A stretch of 64,000 nucleotides of DNA, taken from positions 248,001-312,000 of the forward strand of contig MBPM02000070.1 in the NCBI GenBank assembly GCA_001695595.3, given 5' to 3'. Shown piece after piece: positions 20,494 through 31,180 of the stretch. The first letter of the stretch is position 1. Every line of letters starts with the position of its first letter. The notes beneath the pieces were generated by a model. That model was not told where the DNA came from. It worked only from the letters and a program-made list of their open reading frames with translations, and did not search any database. The position numbers and the translations under genes were made by a program. The stretch is from Plasmopara viticola (taxonomy: Eukaryota; Oomycota; Peronosporomycetes; Peronosporales; Peronosporaceae).

Positions 20494-21718
20494 GCATTAT
20501 TTAGTGGGCGGAGACTAATAGAATTCGTAGCCACTACCACTTATATACAGACAGATAGCATCGCATAGAATCTTTGTGAAATATGATACAAGCAGCATTT
20601 CATTATACAGCTTCTAATATCAAAGACAGTGACACCAAAGGACCACGTTTTCTTCTGCACGCCAAGGTCCTGTAAGATTAAGTCACATGGTGGCGCAATC
20701 ACTTCTGTAAAAAGATTGAAGTAGTGAGTATTGGGCTAATACTTTTTACGTACAAAAGCCCCCCCATTAATTAATGATGCACTTATGGGTTAAGAGAAGC
20801 CGAGCAATCGACGGCAGGAGTCGCAAAAAAAATTAATTGATCGTTTACAACGTGGTGGTAAAAGTAGACTAAGGGGAGGAAGACCGAATGAGTGCGAGAA
20901 ATTCTTCCTGTTAAAAGATGAATTATTCAATAAAAAATCAAGTCTCGATATGTCCATTTACAAGTTAATTTTAAAAGAAAATTGATACAGAAAATACCAC
21001 AGATTTATCACAAGCGCATATATCATTGTACAATCCTAACCAGGGCATGCCTCTCGACTACTACATAGTAATGCTTTGTTATCTACAATAAATCGGAGAA
21101 AAACTCAGCGTAATCTGGTATTTAAGGATGAGCGGATACTTGGCAAATGAAGAGCATGTATACCTTGTTATACCACGACGGCAATTATTGGTTCGTACTG
21201 ACACGAAGATTTGCCATGCGTTTCCCACACACAGTTTGCTGAGCGCCACTGTTTTGCTAGAATTTGCTGTCTTCAGTATGAGACTATTTAAAAAATGTAC
21301 GGGTCTTGACGCAAATTCAAGAAATAGTAATGCAAGTACATTATGTTAGAAAGAAGTATGAAGCCAAACACTTAAAGGGTTTACATCGAATATTTTCCAA
21401 AAGTCTAAGTATGCCCCCGGTCTTGAAAAGGCGCTTTGTGATTCCCTTTAGCTTATTTATACGTGTCGAACTCAATGTTGACTTAGAATTTACAATTTTG
21501 CTCAGATATTTGTGCCGTGAATACCGCATTTAATTTGCGACACTTGGTATGCTTGAACTCAAATCGACTTGAATTTAAAAACTAAGCTGTTTGAGGCTAG
21601 AGATGCTATTTTTATAAGCAGAAAGTTATGACGACGTCGGCGATCTCGACGACGGTCAATCTAGTACGTTTATTAATATTTTTTTAAAGCAAAGTTTGTC
21701 ACGCGTTGTCGAAGTAAG
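20494..21718. other. Intergenic, nothing recognised
   Basis: AT-rich, with only short frames lacking motifs. No transposon signature is visible. Confidence 0.5.
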
Positions 21719-21763
21719 TTTCAAAGTGCGATGGTGTTCCTCATCCACCATCGCATTTTGAAA
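21719..21763. repeat. 18-bp inverted repeat downstream of the PP2C gene
   Basis: Arms 21719-21736 and 21746-21763 pair with one mismatch around a 9-nt loop. It lies 180-224 bp beyond the PP2C stop codon (21943). Confidence 0.85.
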
Positions 21764-21942
21764 CTGTCAAATTGCGTACGTATTTTGATAATCGCAACCA
21801 TATGCAAAGTTGTGCTTGATAAGATTTCACAGTGTATGCGGTGTGCTGTTGACCTGTTGCAATATCGAGCACTTAATATATATATATATTGTATCTTTGG
21901 CCTCTCTATCTCTTTGAAAATTTCAATAATCGCAATAATATT

Positions 21943-23087
21943 CTACGCAATGGCCTTCTTCCTGCCTTTGGTGTCCAGGTACGCCACAATGATCGTCGTA
22001 TCATCAATCACCTGCTCCTCTTTCATCCACCTTCGATTTGCTTCCTTAATCAAAAGATCCACGGCAACCTTTGGATCCTGTACTTTCATGGCCATCTCCA
22101 TGCACTCTTCGTTCGCCATAAACTCCCACAATCCATCCGTCGCGACTATCAAGCATCGATCCTTCTCATCAAGCCACCGTGTTGTAAATTCAGGCTCCGA
22201 GAGGACACCGGCCGTATGAGCGACGGCATCTCCGAGCGACCGCGACATGGCGAGACCTGGGACGTCCATGTGACCCAACCAGACACGAGGAGGGCCGTCG
22301 ATTCCATCGTCGTACTCGACGGCAAAGACGCGACCACCGCTTGCAAGAATCCGCGCTTTTTCATCCGGTCGATCCGGTTTGTGGTCAATCGAGAGCTCTT
22401 GACACCCCACGGTCTCGACACCGTCTTCCTTCACAAAGCCACGCGTAATCCGTGAGTCGCCGACATTCCCGACCACCACGAGATGCTCGCGTACGACCGT
22501 CACGACGGCCGTCGTGCCACTAAATTCGGTATCAATACTTCCATCCGACAAGACCAGCTGTTCCACGGCTTGCAACGTATCCCGAATGGCACCTTGCAAC
22601 GCTTCCACGTCTTGTTCAATCGTTTCGGACCGTGCAAATTGGCGTGTTGAAACAACTTGGGCGCAAAGTGGTTGCGAATCGCACCCGAGACGCCGTCGCC
22701 CGCTTCGCCGTGCCCGTCAAAGACGCACAAGAGCAACGACTGCGTCGTGGGATCGTACTTGATCACCATGGCATCCTGGTTCTTCTTCCGGGGGTTGTAC
22801 GGCGCGTACCCGCGTTTCGAAAAGCCCGCAAACGCAACGGCTGCGCACGTGCCATCTGCAACGACTTGGGCACTCGTGTCCACGTCGTCGAGACAAACTG
22901 CGGCCATGCCATCGACTAACTTATTATCACTCACGACCGATAACCGACGACGTTGGAGGCCAAGCGAGTGGTCGCCGCCGACTTGAGGCACTGGAAGCTT
23001 CCCCGGGGTCTTGATCGAAATGCCTTTCGGAGACGCAACGTTCGGGGCCGCGGTCTCCTGTTGACGGAGTTTAGTCAACGAACTCAT
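21943..23087 (-). CDS. PP2C-family Ser/Thr protein phosphatase (one apparent frameshift)
   Basis: Mg/Mn-dependent phosphatase of about 381 residues; the best ATG is at 23087 (MSSLTKLRQQ). An N-terminal extension of about 100 residues precedes the catalytic domain. PP2C motifs in order are GYAPYNPRKKNQDAM, VFDGHGEAGDGVSGAI (metal-binding Asp-Gly), GTTAVVTVV, VGNVGDSRI, SIDHKPDRPDEKARI, AMSRSLGDAVAHTAGV, IVATDGLWEF and DDTTIIVAYL. The frame changes by one base near 22636-22640, in a short A/T run where homology is continuous (LFQHAN then ARSETIEQDVEALQ). A lost base in the assembly is therefore more likely than inactivation. A good match to the oomycete initiator lies 76-90 bp upstream. The closest MED4 end is 236 bp away, same strand. 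The cellular substrate is unknown. Confidence 0.9.
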
Positions 23088-23162
23088 GGGTGCAAGCGTC
23101 GACGGATGGTGCAAATACGAGAGTGGGTCCTTTGAAGTGGAAGCGACTCGGGGGCACAGAGT

Positions 23163-23177
23163 AAAGATAGAATGAGC
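23163..23177 (-). promoter_or_regulatory. Oomycete initiator (Inr) match before the PP2C gene
   Basis: On the minus strand the sequence reads GCTCATTCTATCTTT, close to the known oomycete core promoter consensus GCTCATTYYNCAWTTT. It lies 76-90 bp upstream of the chosen ATG, the usual distance, which supports that start. Confidence 0.65.
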
Positions 23178-23322
23178 AGCCCCCTTTTAAGATAAGATAT
23201 CGAGAGACTGCTAAGACGAAAGAGCACGCGGCCCTATCTAATTCAATCCAACTTGTAACCTCTGCAGACTCTTCCCGGTCCGATCAAATCTAAAAGTATA
23301 GTAGCCAAGGCACAGCAGCTCG

Positions 23323-24609
23323 CTAGTCACTGTCGTCACTATCTTCGGACGACGAGAGACTGAGGGAAATGGTGTTGCGCTCTTCGTCGTCACTGTCGCT
23401 CGAATCACTGGAACTCTCGCTGGCGCCACTCGTGTCTTCCACTTTGCGTTTCTTGCGCAACGCATCGACATCGTCGACCACTTCGTCGTCGTACAGTGCC
23501 GTGCGTTTCTCGGGCAACTTGAATTTCTTGCGTAAAATGTCCATGGCGTCGGAAGGGAGGGGGTCGCCCGTTTTCCACGCTTCGGGCAACGTAATGCCGT
23601 GCTCGAGAAAGAACGTGCGACCCATGTAATGAAGCAACGCATCGAGGGGTAGATCGACGGGATCCCCCGGGTTCCAACCCGGTGGCATCTGTTTTCGAAT
23701 CTGGGCATCACTGGCACCCAAGCCAATGGGGATCTCGAGCTTCTCGAGCGCTTCTCCTTCTTGCTTGACGCGCACTGCACTGGACGTGTACTTTTCGGGT
23801 CCTTGAGTCACGATCTCGGCGATGATACCACGACTAAGGACACCGGCACGCATCATGTGTTCCTGTGGTGCCGGGGGCATGAACCCAAACATGGGAAACT
23901 GTACCACAAAAGGGGCTCGAATTAGGACGATTTGGTTTAAAAGCACCGTTTGCTTCAGGTACGTACACCAGGTTGCCACTCTTTTGGTGCCGACGTCGTG
24001 CCCGCAATACGGTGTGCATATGCAATTAGATCGCGCGGGTCCAATAAGACTGGATACGAACGAACAATATTAACGCAGGGCGACAATATTGTACCACCCA
24101 TCTCGCGCCCTACCTTGCGCCTGGTGCTTGGCGTGGTGCAACACAACTTGATGTTTTCGCAATACATTGGCAATTTCCTCTTGGGATTGACGTAATTGCG
24201 CGGCATACTGTACCACTTTATCTTTCTTGCTCTTAATCTCGGCCTCAAGCCGCAATAACTCGATTTGGGCCACCTGGTGCCGTGCCACTAAATCGATAAT
24301 AGTCAGGTCCAGCCACTCACCTAGCGAGGAACGTACACTTTTTAACGGTTGCTAACAAGTCACGGTCTTTCTCGAGCACTTTGTTGAATGTCTCGTTCAC
24401 TGTCCGCAGTCTCGTGGTCGTGATCGTCGATGGAGGTCTTCAATCAAAGCGCAAACTTCGCGTCATTCCTGCCTCTAGAACTAACAATACAAGTACAGCT
24501 ACTCGACCACTTACAAAGAGGCCGTATGAAGCGACTCTAGTAGCTTCGTCACGAGGTAGCGGTGCTCATGCACCACCACGTCCATCTCTTCGCGAATGCT
24601 CTTGCCCAT
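23323..24609 (-). CDS. MED4: Mediator complex subunit 4 (MED4), five exons
   Basis: Exons at 24515-24609, 24337-24410, 24114-24287, 23967-24049 and 23323-23898 join in frame to 333 codons plus a stop. Introns are 104, 49, 64 and 68 bp with GT-AG ends. The start is ATG at 24609 (MGKSIREEMDVVVHEHRYLV). A coiled-coil region (LEKDRDLLATVKKLARHQVA, LLRLEAEIKSKKDKVVQYAA) leads into the family hallmark DLIAYAHRIAGTTSAPKEW, then PPAPQEHMMRAGVLSRG. MED4 belongs to the Mediator middle module, which links activators to RNA polymerase II. The C-terminal third is unusual: KKRKVEDTSGASES is followed by a Ser/Asp-rich acidic tail, suggesting a nuclear signal and casein-kinase sites. The gene is divergent from PIG-N, with 55 bp between start codons. 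Confidence 0.9.
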
Positions 24610-24664
24610 AATTTTTATTGCCTGTCTAACGTAGATTATTTATTGTGTCTGTCACTCGACTGAA
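24610..24664. promoter_or_regulatory. 55-bp divergent promoter interval between MED4 and PIG-N
   Basis: Only 55 bp separate the MED4 start (24609, minus) from the PIG-N start (24665, plus). The interval is AT-rich and shows no clear initiator on either strand. Either 5' UTRs are extremely short, or transcription of each gene starts inside the other. If PIG-N uses the second Met (24701) the gap is 91 bp. Confidence 0.6.
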
Positions 24665-27628
24665 ATGGCGATTTTTTTAAAAAGTTTCAAAGTATCTCGC
24701 ATGACGCAAGCGGGCCACGGGCTCACGCATGTCTTGGTGCTTGGCGTCTTCCTCCACGCCCTCTACGTCCTGAGTATCTTTGACATTTACTTTACGTCTC
24801 CTGTCGTACAGCATATTGAAAGTCTCGTCTACACCGATTCGCCGCCCGCCAAGCGCGTCGTGATCTTTGTCGCCGACGGCTGTCGAGCGGATAAATTCTT
24901 TGAAACGAATGGCACTACCACGACCGACGAGCGCGTCTCGTTCTTGCGCCACGTCATCCAGACACAAGGTAGTTGGGGAGTCTCCCACACACGTGTGCCG
25001 ACTGAAAGCCGCCCTGGTCACGTCGCGCTCTTTGCCGGGATGTATGAGGATGTGAGCGCTGTGACGAAAGGCTGGGCGGATAATCCCGTGGATTTTGACT
25101 CGATTTTTAATCAAAGCACGGCTTCGTTCTTATTTGGGAGTCCGGATATTGTCCCGATGTTTGCTCGGCAGGTACCCCACGCCCACGAAGAACATTATTC
25201 TCACGAAGAGGAGGATTTTGCCAAACGAGATGCCTCTGAATTGGATGTTTGGGTCTTTCGACGGCTCCAAAACCTCTTGCGGACGGCCCACGACGACGCC
25301 AAGTTGCATGCGCAATTAAATTCGGACAAAGTGGTGATTTTTTGCCATTATTTGGGCATTGACTCGAATGGTCACGCGCATCGACCCAATTCCAAGGACT
25401 ATTTAAATAATATTGCATTGGTCGATGAAGTCGTGGAAAAGAGTTACCGCCTGATTGAAGATTATTACAATTATGATCAACGCACTGCGTACGTCTTTAC
25501 CGCGGACCATGGGATGAGCTTGAAAGGCGCTCACGGCGACGGGGATCCCGCCAATACACGGACGCCATTGGTCGTGTGGGGCGCCGGAGTCCAAAAACCG
25601 GTACCCGTGCCTCCTACCACCTCGTTCCACATCAATCTACCGACTCAATCGCGGGCCCAAGTGCGTGCGCAATTGCAAGCGCAAGAAGAACAGGAAGCAC
25701 GCGCACGGAACGAATGGGGTCTTCTGGCTCACTTGATGCGCAACGACGTGATGCAAGCCGACGTGGCTCCCCTCATCAGCGCGTTGTTGGGATTGCCCTA
25801 CCCACGCAATTCCGTCGGCGTCTTGCCGTTCTCCTACTTGACCAAAGGCGCCTATCGCGCCCACGCCGTGCGCTCGAATGCTCGTCAATTGTATTTGCAT
25901 GCTCTGCGGAAAGAACACGAGAAACAAGGCCACACCGTGATGTGGTTTCAACCCTACCGTCCATTTCGCGCCCGAGGAGTGGAATTACTGCGCTTTCTTG
26001 CGCACGATCTTGATGACCACGACGACGACGCGTGTGACAAAGTGGAACGAGTCAGTCAAGAGGTCATTGACATTTGTTTGCAAACTCTGGAGTATTTCCA
26101 GCGATACGATTGGTTCTTTTTACTCAGTCTTGTCGTCTTGGGGTACCTTGGCTGGATTTTTACACTTTTGATTGCCTACGTGCATCCCCTCGAGTTCAAG
26201 ATATTGTGGTTACTGGGGCCAGACGGCAAGCAAGTCGATGTCAAGTTAGTGGTGGGGCTCTTTGCCACGTTTGGGTACCTAGCTCTTGAACATTCTCCAT
26301 TCACGTATTATCTATACGTCTTCTTTCCGCTCGTTTTTAGTCTCTTTCTATGGAACCACGCAAAGAAAATGCACTCGTTTTGGAAGAGTGCAAGAGCTTA
26401 TACCCTTTCGTCTCACTGGACCCAATCTCTCGAGCTTCTCCTCCTTCCCGTCTCTTTGGAACTTGTCGTATGGGGCTATGAACATCGAGCAGTCTTTGGG
26501 CTCCTCTTCTCCCTTGTGGCACTTTCCCCCTCCATTCAACGTGCGCAAAAGAAAGACAAGAGACGAGAGAGTTTTCCCGCTGCAACTCGTGCGTGGACCA
26601 TCAGTTGTGGTCTCCTCTCCATCTTTCCATATCTGCCGACCGAGTACGGGGAACACACGGCATTGGTCCACGTGGGTGGAGTGGTGCTCCTTTTATTGAC
26701 TGCCATTCTACACCAAAAGGGCCTCCACGACCCCAATGACTGGCCAATCGCGTCTTTTGGCCTCAGGGCAACACCTGTGCTCCTTTCTCTCGTGACGTTG
26801 CACATGACGATGCACTATCTCGAGGGAGAACGCAGCAAACCACCTTTTGGGCTCACAATTGCCAATTGGGTCGTCGCTATTTTGCCAATTGTGGCCCTTG
26901 GCTTGCAACTGCCACAAGCGAGTTGCCCCTTTCCAGTCACGTCACGACTGGCGCAAACGCCACATTTGCACCTCGTGGGCACTCGATCAATGCAACGCCT
27001 TGTCGACATTATGCTCGCGTTTGCGCCGTCGTTCATTTTACTCAGTATTGCCTACGAAACGCTCTTTTACGTCACTCTCTGTGCTGTGCTCATGAGTTGG
27101 GTCCAAGTCGAAGCCCACGCGTCGAGTCGTCGAGGGAAATGGCAAGAAGTGCACCGTGCTTTGGTGTTTTTACTACTCATTCACATTGCCTTCTTTGGCA
27201 CGGGCAATGTGGCAAGCATGAGCAGTTTTGAAATTTCATCGACGTACCGGTTTGTCACGGTCTTTTCCCCGTTTTTAATGGGGACATTGCTGATTGGCAA
27301 AATCCTCATTCCCTTTATGCTTGTCGCGTGTACGTTTCATTTGATTTTATTGTTGCCAACACCCGTCGAGGCAAAAGCAGATCGGTTACCGGCCAGTCGG
27401 TATTTCCTCTTGGTCGTGGCCATGTCGGATCTCCTTGCTCTTCATTTTCTCTTTTTGGTCAAAAATGAAGGAAGTTGGAAGGAAATTGGCAACTCCATCT
27501 CCATGTTTGGTATTGTAAATGCCCAAATTGTGTTTGTACCGGTACTTTTCCTCTTGGCACAAGTGTTCAATCGAGGAGTAGTACCGAGGATGACCGACAC
27601 GAGGTGGTACGAGATGAAAAGGCAATAG
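24665..27628 (+). CDS. PIGN: GPI ethanolamine phosphate transferase 1 (PIG-N/MCD4)
   Basis: A single uninterrupted exon of 987 codons, close to the family's usual length of about 920-980. It adds ethanolamine phosphate to the first mannose of GPI anchor precursors in the ER lumen. After an N-terminal membrane anchor (about residues 20-45) comes an alkaline-phosphatase-like lumenal domain. Its landmarks are VIFVADGCRADKFFE (metal-binding Asp71), SHTRVPTESRPGHVAL (nucleophile Thr113), GWADNPVDFDSIFNQ, GIDSNGHAHRP and FTADHGMSLKGAHGDGD. From about residue 460 the protein is a multi-spanning membrane domain typical of the PIG-N C-terminus. The start could be Met1 or Met13 (24701); Met13 gives a more usual N-terminus. 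No break is seen. The RGS gene starts 254 bp downstream. Confidence 0.97.
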   Translation: MAIFLKSFKVSRMTQAGHGLTHVLVLGVFLHALYVLSIFDIYFTSPVVQHIESLVYTDSPPAKRVVIFVADGCRADKFFETNGTTTTDERVSFLRHVIQTQGSWGVSHTRVPTESRPGHVALFAGMYEDVSAVTKGWADNPVDFDSIFNQSTASFLFGSPDIVPMFARQVPHAHEEHYSHEEEDFAKRDASELDVWVFRRLQNLLRTAHDDAKLHAQLNSDKVVIFCHYLGIDSNGHAHRPNSKDYLNNIALVDEVVEKSYRLIEDYYNYDQRTAYVFTADHGMSLKGAHGDGDPANTRTPLVVWGAGVQKPVPVPPTTSFHINLPTQSRAQVRAQLQAQEEQEARARNEWGLLAHLMRNDVMQADVAPLISALLGLPYPRNSVGVLPFSYLTKGAYRAHAVRSNARQLYLHALRKEHEKQGHTVMWFQPYRPFRARGVELLRFLAHDLDDHDDDACDKVERVSQEVIDICLQTLEYFQRYDWFFLLSLVVLGYLGWIFTLLIAYVHPLEFKILWLLGPDGKQVDVKLVVGLFATFGYLALEHSPFTYYLYVFFPLVFSLFLWNHAKKMHSFWKSARAYTLSSHWTQSLELLLLPVSLELVVWGYEHRAVFGLLFSLVALSPSIQRAQKKDKRRESFPAATRAWTISCGLLSIFPYLPTEYGEHTALVHVGGVVLLLLTAILHQKGLHDPNDWPIASFGLRATPVLLSLVTLHMTMHYLEGERSKPPFGLTIANWVVAILPIVALGLQLPQASCPFPVTSRLAQTPHLHLVGTRSMQRLVDIMLAFAPSFILLSIAYETLFYVTLCAVLMSWVQVEAHASSRRGKWQEVHRALVFLLLIHIAFFGTGNVASMSSFEISSTYRFVTVFSPFLMGTLLIGKILIPFMLVACTFHLILLLPTPVEAKADRLPASRYFLLVVAMSDLLALHFLFLVKNEGSWKEIGNSISMFGIVNAQIVFVPVLFLLAQVFNRGVVPRMTDTRWYEMKRQ

Positions 27629-27882
27629 ACACAGATAAAAGGAACTTAATAAATGGTGGTGCTTTTTATCTAAAAACAATCCGAGAAAAGCTGCTAGCTC
27701 ACGCAATACCCCCCCCTATGGAATCATGTAAACTCTACCATGGTACCCGCCTATAGATAGTCCCTTCACCTCTATCTATAGCAACAGTGCCCGCGTCTGT
27801 TTAAAGCCATCATTCGTTTCAAGGACGAGGTGTCACTGCCGCACTTTGACGCTGACTCATTGGCCTCTTTTTCGTCAAAAGC

Positions 27883-30539
27883 ATGGGCGCTGCTGCCTCT
27901 GTGGAAGACCCAAGGACGTCCGAGATCTGGCGCGAGGTTTGTGATCGTGTTGGATTTTTGCTCGATTTTAATTTCATCCGCATTGTGTAGACGAAAGAAG
28001 AGTTTGACCGGCGCAATGCTGCGGGGGACTCGCAAGAAGTGATTTTCTCGAGTCTACGCGAACTGGTGGCCCAACACACCCAGTCTCTCGTCTCCCCTGC
28101 TCTGAAACCTTCCACGTCAGAGGTACAGATTTTTCATGGATTTTTTTTAAACCCCTCTGTGTCATCTTTTGCAACTTGTGGGATCCAAGTAGGCCCTCTA
28201 CCTTGTCAAACAGGCTCAAAAGCGCACGAGTTCCTTGACGCAATCAATGCCACTCGCTCTTGAACCGACTTCTATCGACAATCCCGTGGATTCTTTCCTC
28301 CCGCTGTCGAAAGAAGCGCTCGAGTTGGCCTCCGAGTTGCCATCCGATCTGTTCCATGACGACGAGGACGAAATGCACGAAAATCCGCTCCTCCGTGCTT
28401 CCGTCGAACGCGGCTTTCGACGCCCGGGTGGGCCGTCCCGTGGGGTCCACGACCTCGTCCAGAACCTCGCTCCGGTCTTCACGACCGACGTCTTGACGGA
28501 CCCATCACGCTCAAGATGATTCTCCACTACGCCGAAGTGCACAAGATCCCCAGTGGCACGGACATGCTCCGTTTTTGGGTCGAAATCGACGAGCTCCAGC
28601 ACTTGCCGTCCCACTCGTACACGCATCGCCGGTTGCACAAAATCTACGACAAGTTCTTGTCGCCCGACGCCCCGTCGCCCGTCTGCGTGACGACGCAGAT
28701 GCTCCACGACATTGAAAAAGCGCTGGAAGGCGACAACATCTCGGCGGCATTTACGCCGGCGCGCAACAAATCTGTTTTATTGCCTTGGAAAAATCCGTCT
28801 ACCCGCGGTTTCGAGAAAGTGGCTTGTTTCGAAAAATGCAAGAACTCTGTGCCCCCAAGCTTCTCGGGACGACTGGGAACGGAGCGACGAACGCCGGCGT
28901 GTCGATTGGCCGAAGCGGCGCGAGTACGCACGAAGGCGTGGAAGAGAGCGACGAGTATTCCCTGGGCGCCGTGCTCGCCCACCCTGCCAAACTCCGGTTT
29001 CTCAAGACGTTTTGCATGGACGCGCTGGCGCTCGAGAACCTCTTGTTCTATCTCGAAGTCGAAGATTGCAAGCGGTTGCCAAACCTGTCGTTTGTCGTCA
29101 ACAAGACGCGGAAAATCTACGATCGGTACTGTGCTGCGACGTCCAAGACGTTCATCACGGGCTTGGGCGACCACGGGGCCTTGAAAGAACTTCAGGACGT
29201 CGTCGAGAGCAAGGGCGCGCTCGTGCCCAAGCTCTTTCACGAGATCCAAGCCAGTGTCTTTGAACGCATTAGTGACGACATTTGGCCCGGCTTTTGTCGG
29301 TCCCAAGACTACCTCGATCATTCCAAGGAAGTCAAGCCCGAGACGAAACACGCGTCGCGCCGCACGCACTGGTTTGAAGAGAATGAAGCCGTGCAAAAGA
29401 AATTGGAGGCCCTGGCCGAGTTCCAGCTCATTGACACGGCCATGCACTACCCTGTTGACAAGCTCTTGCCCTTCTCGTTTGCCGACGCGCGGCCCGGCGC
29501 CGGATTATCCGACTCGCTCAAGAAAATCGAAGAAGAACAGCGCTTGTCTCCGGAACAGATTCTATCTCTCTTGCTAGGGGATCCCTTGGCCAAGAAATAC
29601 CTCAAACTCTTCATGTCGCGACGTGGAAACGACTCGCTGCTTGCGTTCTGCGAAGAAGTCGAGGATTTTAAATTGTTGCCGGGCATTGAATTCCTCCAAC
29701 ACTCGGCCAAGAAAATCTATCGAAAGTACATTGTCCCCAGTGCCCGGTTGCAAGTGGACATGAGTACGACCATGCGCGACGAGATTTACACGCGATTGGC
29801 CAATCCGAGCGTCGATATGTTTAAGCAAATCGCCAATCGGGTCCGGCATGGCATGTTGCAAGATTCGTTGCCACGCTTTGTCAAGTCGTCGTACTACAAG
29901 GATTTGCGGCGAGACAGCAAACTCACGGCCGCAGAGACGCACTTGACGCTCGTGGACCAAGCGGCCAAGGCCGGGAAGCTCGAACTATGTCACTTGGACG
30001 TGTTTTTAAGCTACCCCGGCTGCATGCAAGCGTTTCGCAAATTTTTAGATTTTCAACATTGTTCGGAAAATCTCATGCTCTGGGAGGAGATTGAACACTA
30101 TCGCCGCTTGCCAAGTTATCAGATTGTGTTGCGGTCGGCCAAGAAAATCTACGATAAGTATCTAAATCCCACAAACCCCCGCTCGCAGATTCCCTTGGCC
30201 GGGACGTTGCTGCAACGCGTGGAGGCGCAGCTCGACGTCGCGTGTCGCACGACGTTTGATGAAGCGGAGAACGAATGCTACGATCATATGCGCAACGTCG
30301 TCGTGCCGGATTTCTTGGATTCGCGCATTTTTATGGCGCTCGTGGGGGCGTGGGCGACCGTGCACGAAGATTATCCCGGCGAAATGCTGCGAGGGGAGCT
30401 CGAAATGGCGTTTCTGCGTCATCGCTTTCATCTCGTCCAAGAAGCGCGGGGAATGTCCCGCGAGACGGCACATGACAAGGGACGCAACGGCCCGACGTCG
30501 AGTCTCGGATTTAGTAGCACGGGTAGGTCGAACGGATAA
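27883..30539 (+). CDS. Protein with four RGS domains and a probable N-myristoylation site (two apparent frameshifts)
   Basis: Exon 1 (27883-27936) encodes MGAAASVEDPRTSEIWRE, fitting the Met-Gly-x3-Ser myristoylation rule. Introns 27937-27990 (54 bp) and 28123-28192 (70 bp) lead to exon 3 in frame (STSE to ALYLVKQAQKR). RGS domain 1 contains MLRFWVEIDELQHLPSHSYT, domain 2 FCMDALALENLLFYLEVEDC, domain 3 GNDSLLAFCEEVEDFKLLPG and domain 4 QHCSENLMLWEEIEHYRRLP; each carries the helix ending K-IYDKY or similar. RGS domains accelerate GTP hydrolysis by G-alpha subunits, at the plasma membrane if the protein is myristoylated. One base is missing at about 28501-28503 and again at about 28774-28784, both at short runs with continuous homology, so assembly errors are likely. 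The first intron is 54 bp with an in-frame length; without it a TAG would stop translation. The tail end (30521-30539) is part of a duplicated 330-bp unit. Confidence 0.85.
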
Positions 30540-31180
30540 AACAAGTTTAAAAGGAGTGCGAGTCCAAGCTGTACGCTCGACGTTTGTACATTGGAACGCA
30601 CGGCGTGCGTTCTGTCAATCGTATTCGGACGCACGGCGTGCGTACTTTTAATTATATTGGGACGCACGGCGTGAGTACTTTTTACTTTATTGGGACGCCG
30701 TTAGGACTTTCAATTATATTGGGACGCACAGCGTACATTGGGACGCACAACGTGAGTACTTTAAATTTTATTGTGTACGCATTGCGTGATTTCTTCCAAT
30801 TATATTGGGACGCACGGCGTGAGCTCTTTAAATTGGAACGAGTTCTTTTTGGGTAGGTCGAACGGATAAAACAAGTTCAAAAGGAGTGCGAGTTGAAGCT
30901 GTACGCTCGACGTCTGTACATTGGAACGCACGGCGTGCGTACTGTTAATCGTATTCGGACGCACGGCGTGCGTACTGTTAATCGTATTCGGACGCACGGC
31001 GCGCGTACTTTTAATTATATTGGGACACACAGCGTACATTGGGACGCTGTCGGCGTGCGTACTTTTTATTTTATTGGGACGCACGGCGTGAGTACTTTTT
31101 ATTTTATTGGGACGCAGACGCACGGCGTTAGGACTTTCAATTATATTGGGACGCACGGCGTTAGCTTCTTAAATTGGGGT
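30521..31180. repeat. Two tandem 330-bp higher-order repeat units carrying the RGS gene tail
   Basis: The block starting GGGTAGGTCGAACGGATAAA at 30521 is repeated from 30851. It includes the last 19 nt of the RGS coding sequence with its stop, about 65 bp of 3' sequence, and eight minisatellite units per block in matching order. The period of 330 bp equals ten 33-bp units. Confidence 0.85.

Noticed and set aside
22500..23114. PP2C as two separate overlapping genes
   Set aside because: Catalytic motifs run in order across the frame change, so it is one gene with a lost base.
24288..24336. 49-bp gap in MED4 as a sequencing insertion
   Set aside because: It has GTACGT and TTTAG ends, a CTGAC branch-like site, and joins the coiled-coil in frame; a short intron fits better.
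28785..30539. Start of the RGS protein at 28785
   Set aside because: The codon is TTG within a continuous RGS domain; the homology continues upstream in another frame through a one-base loss.
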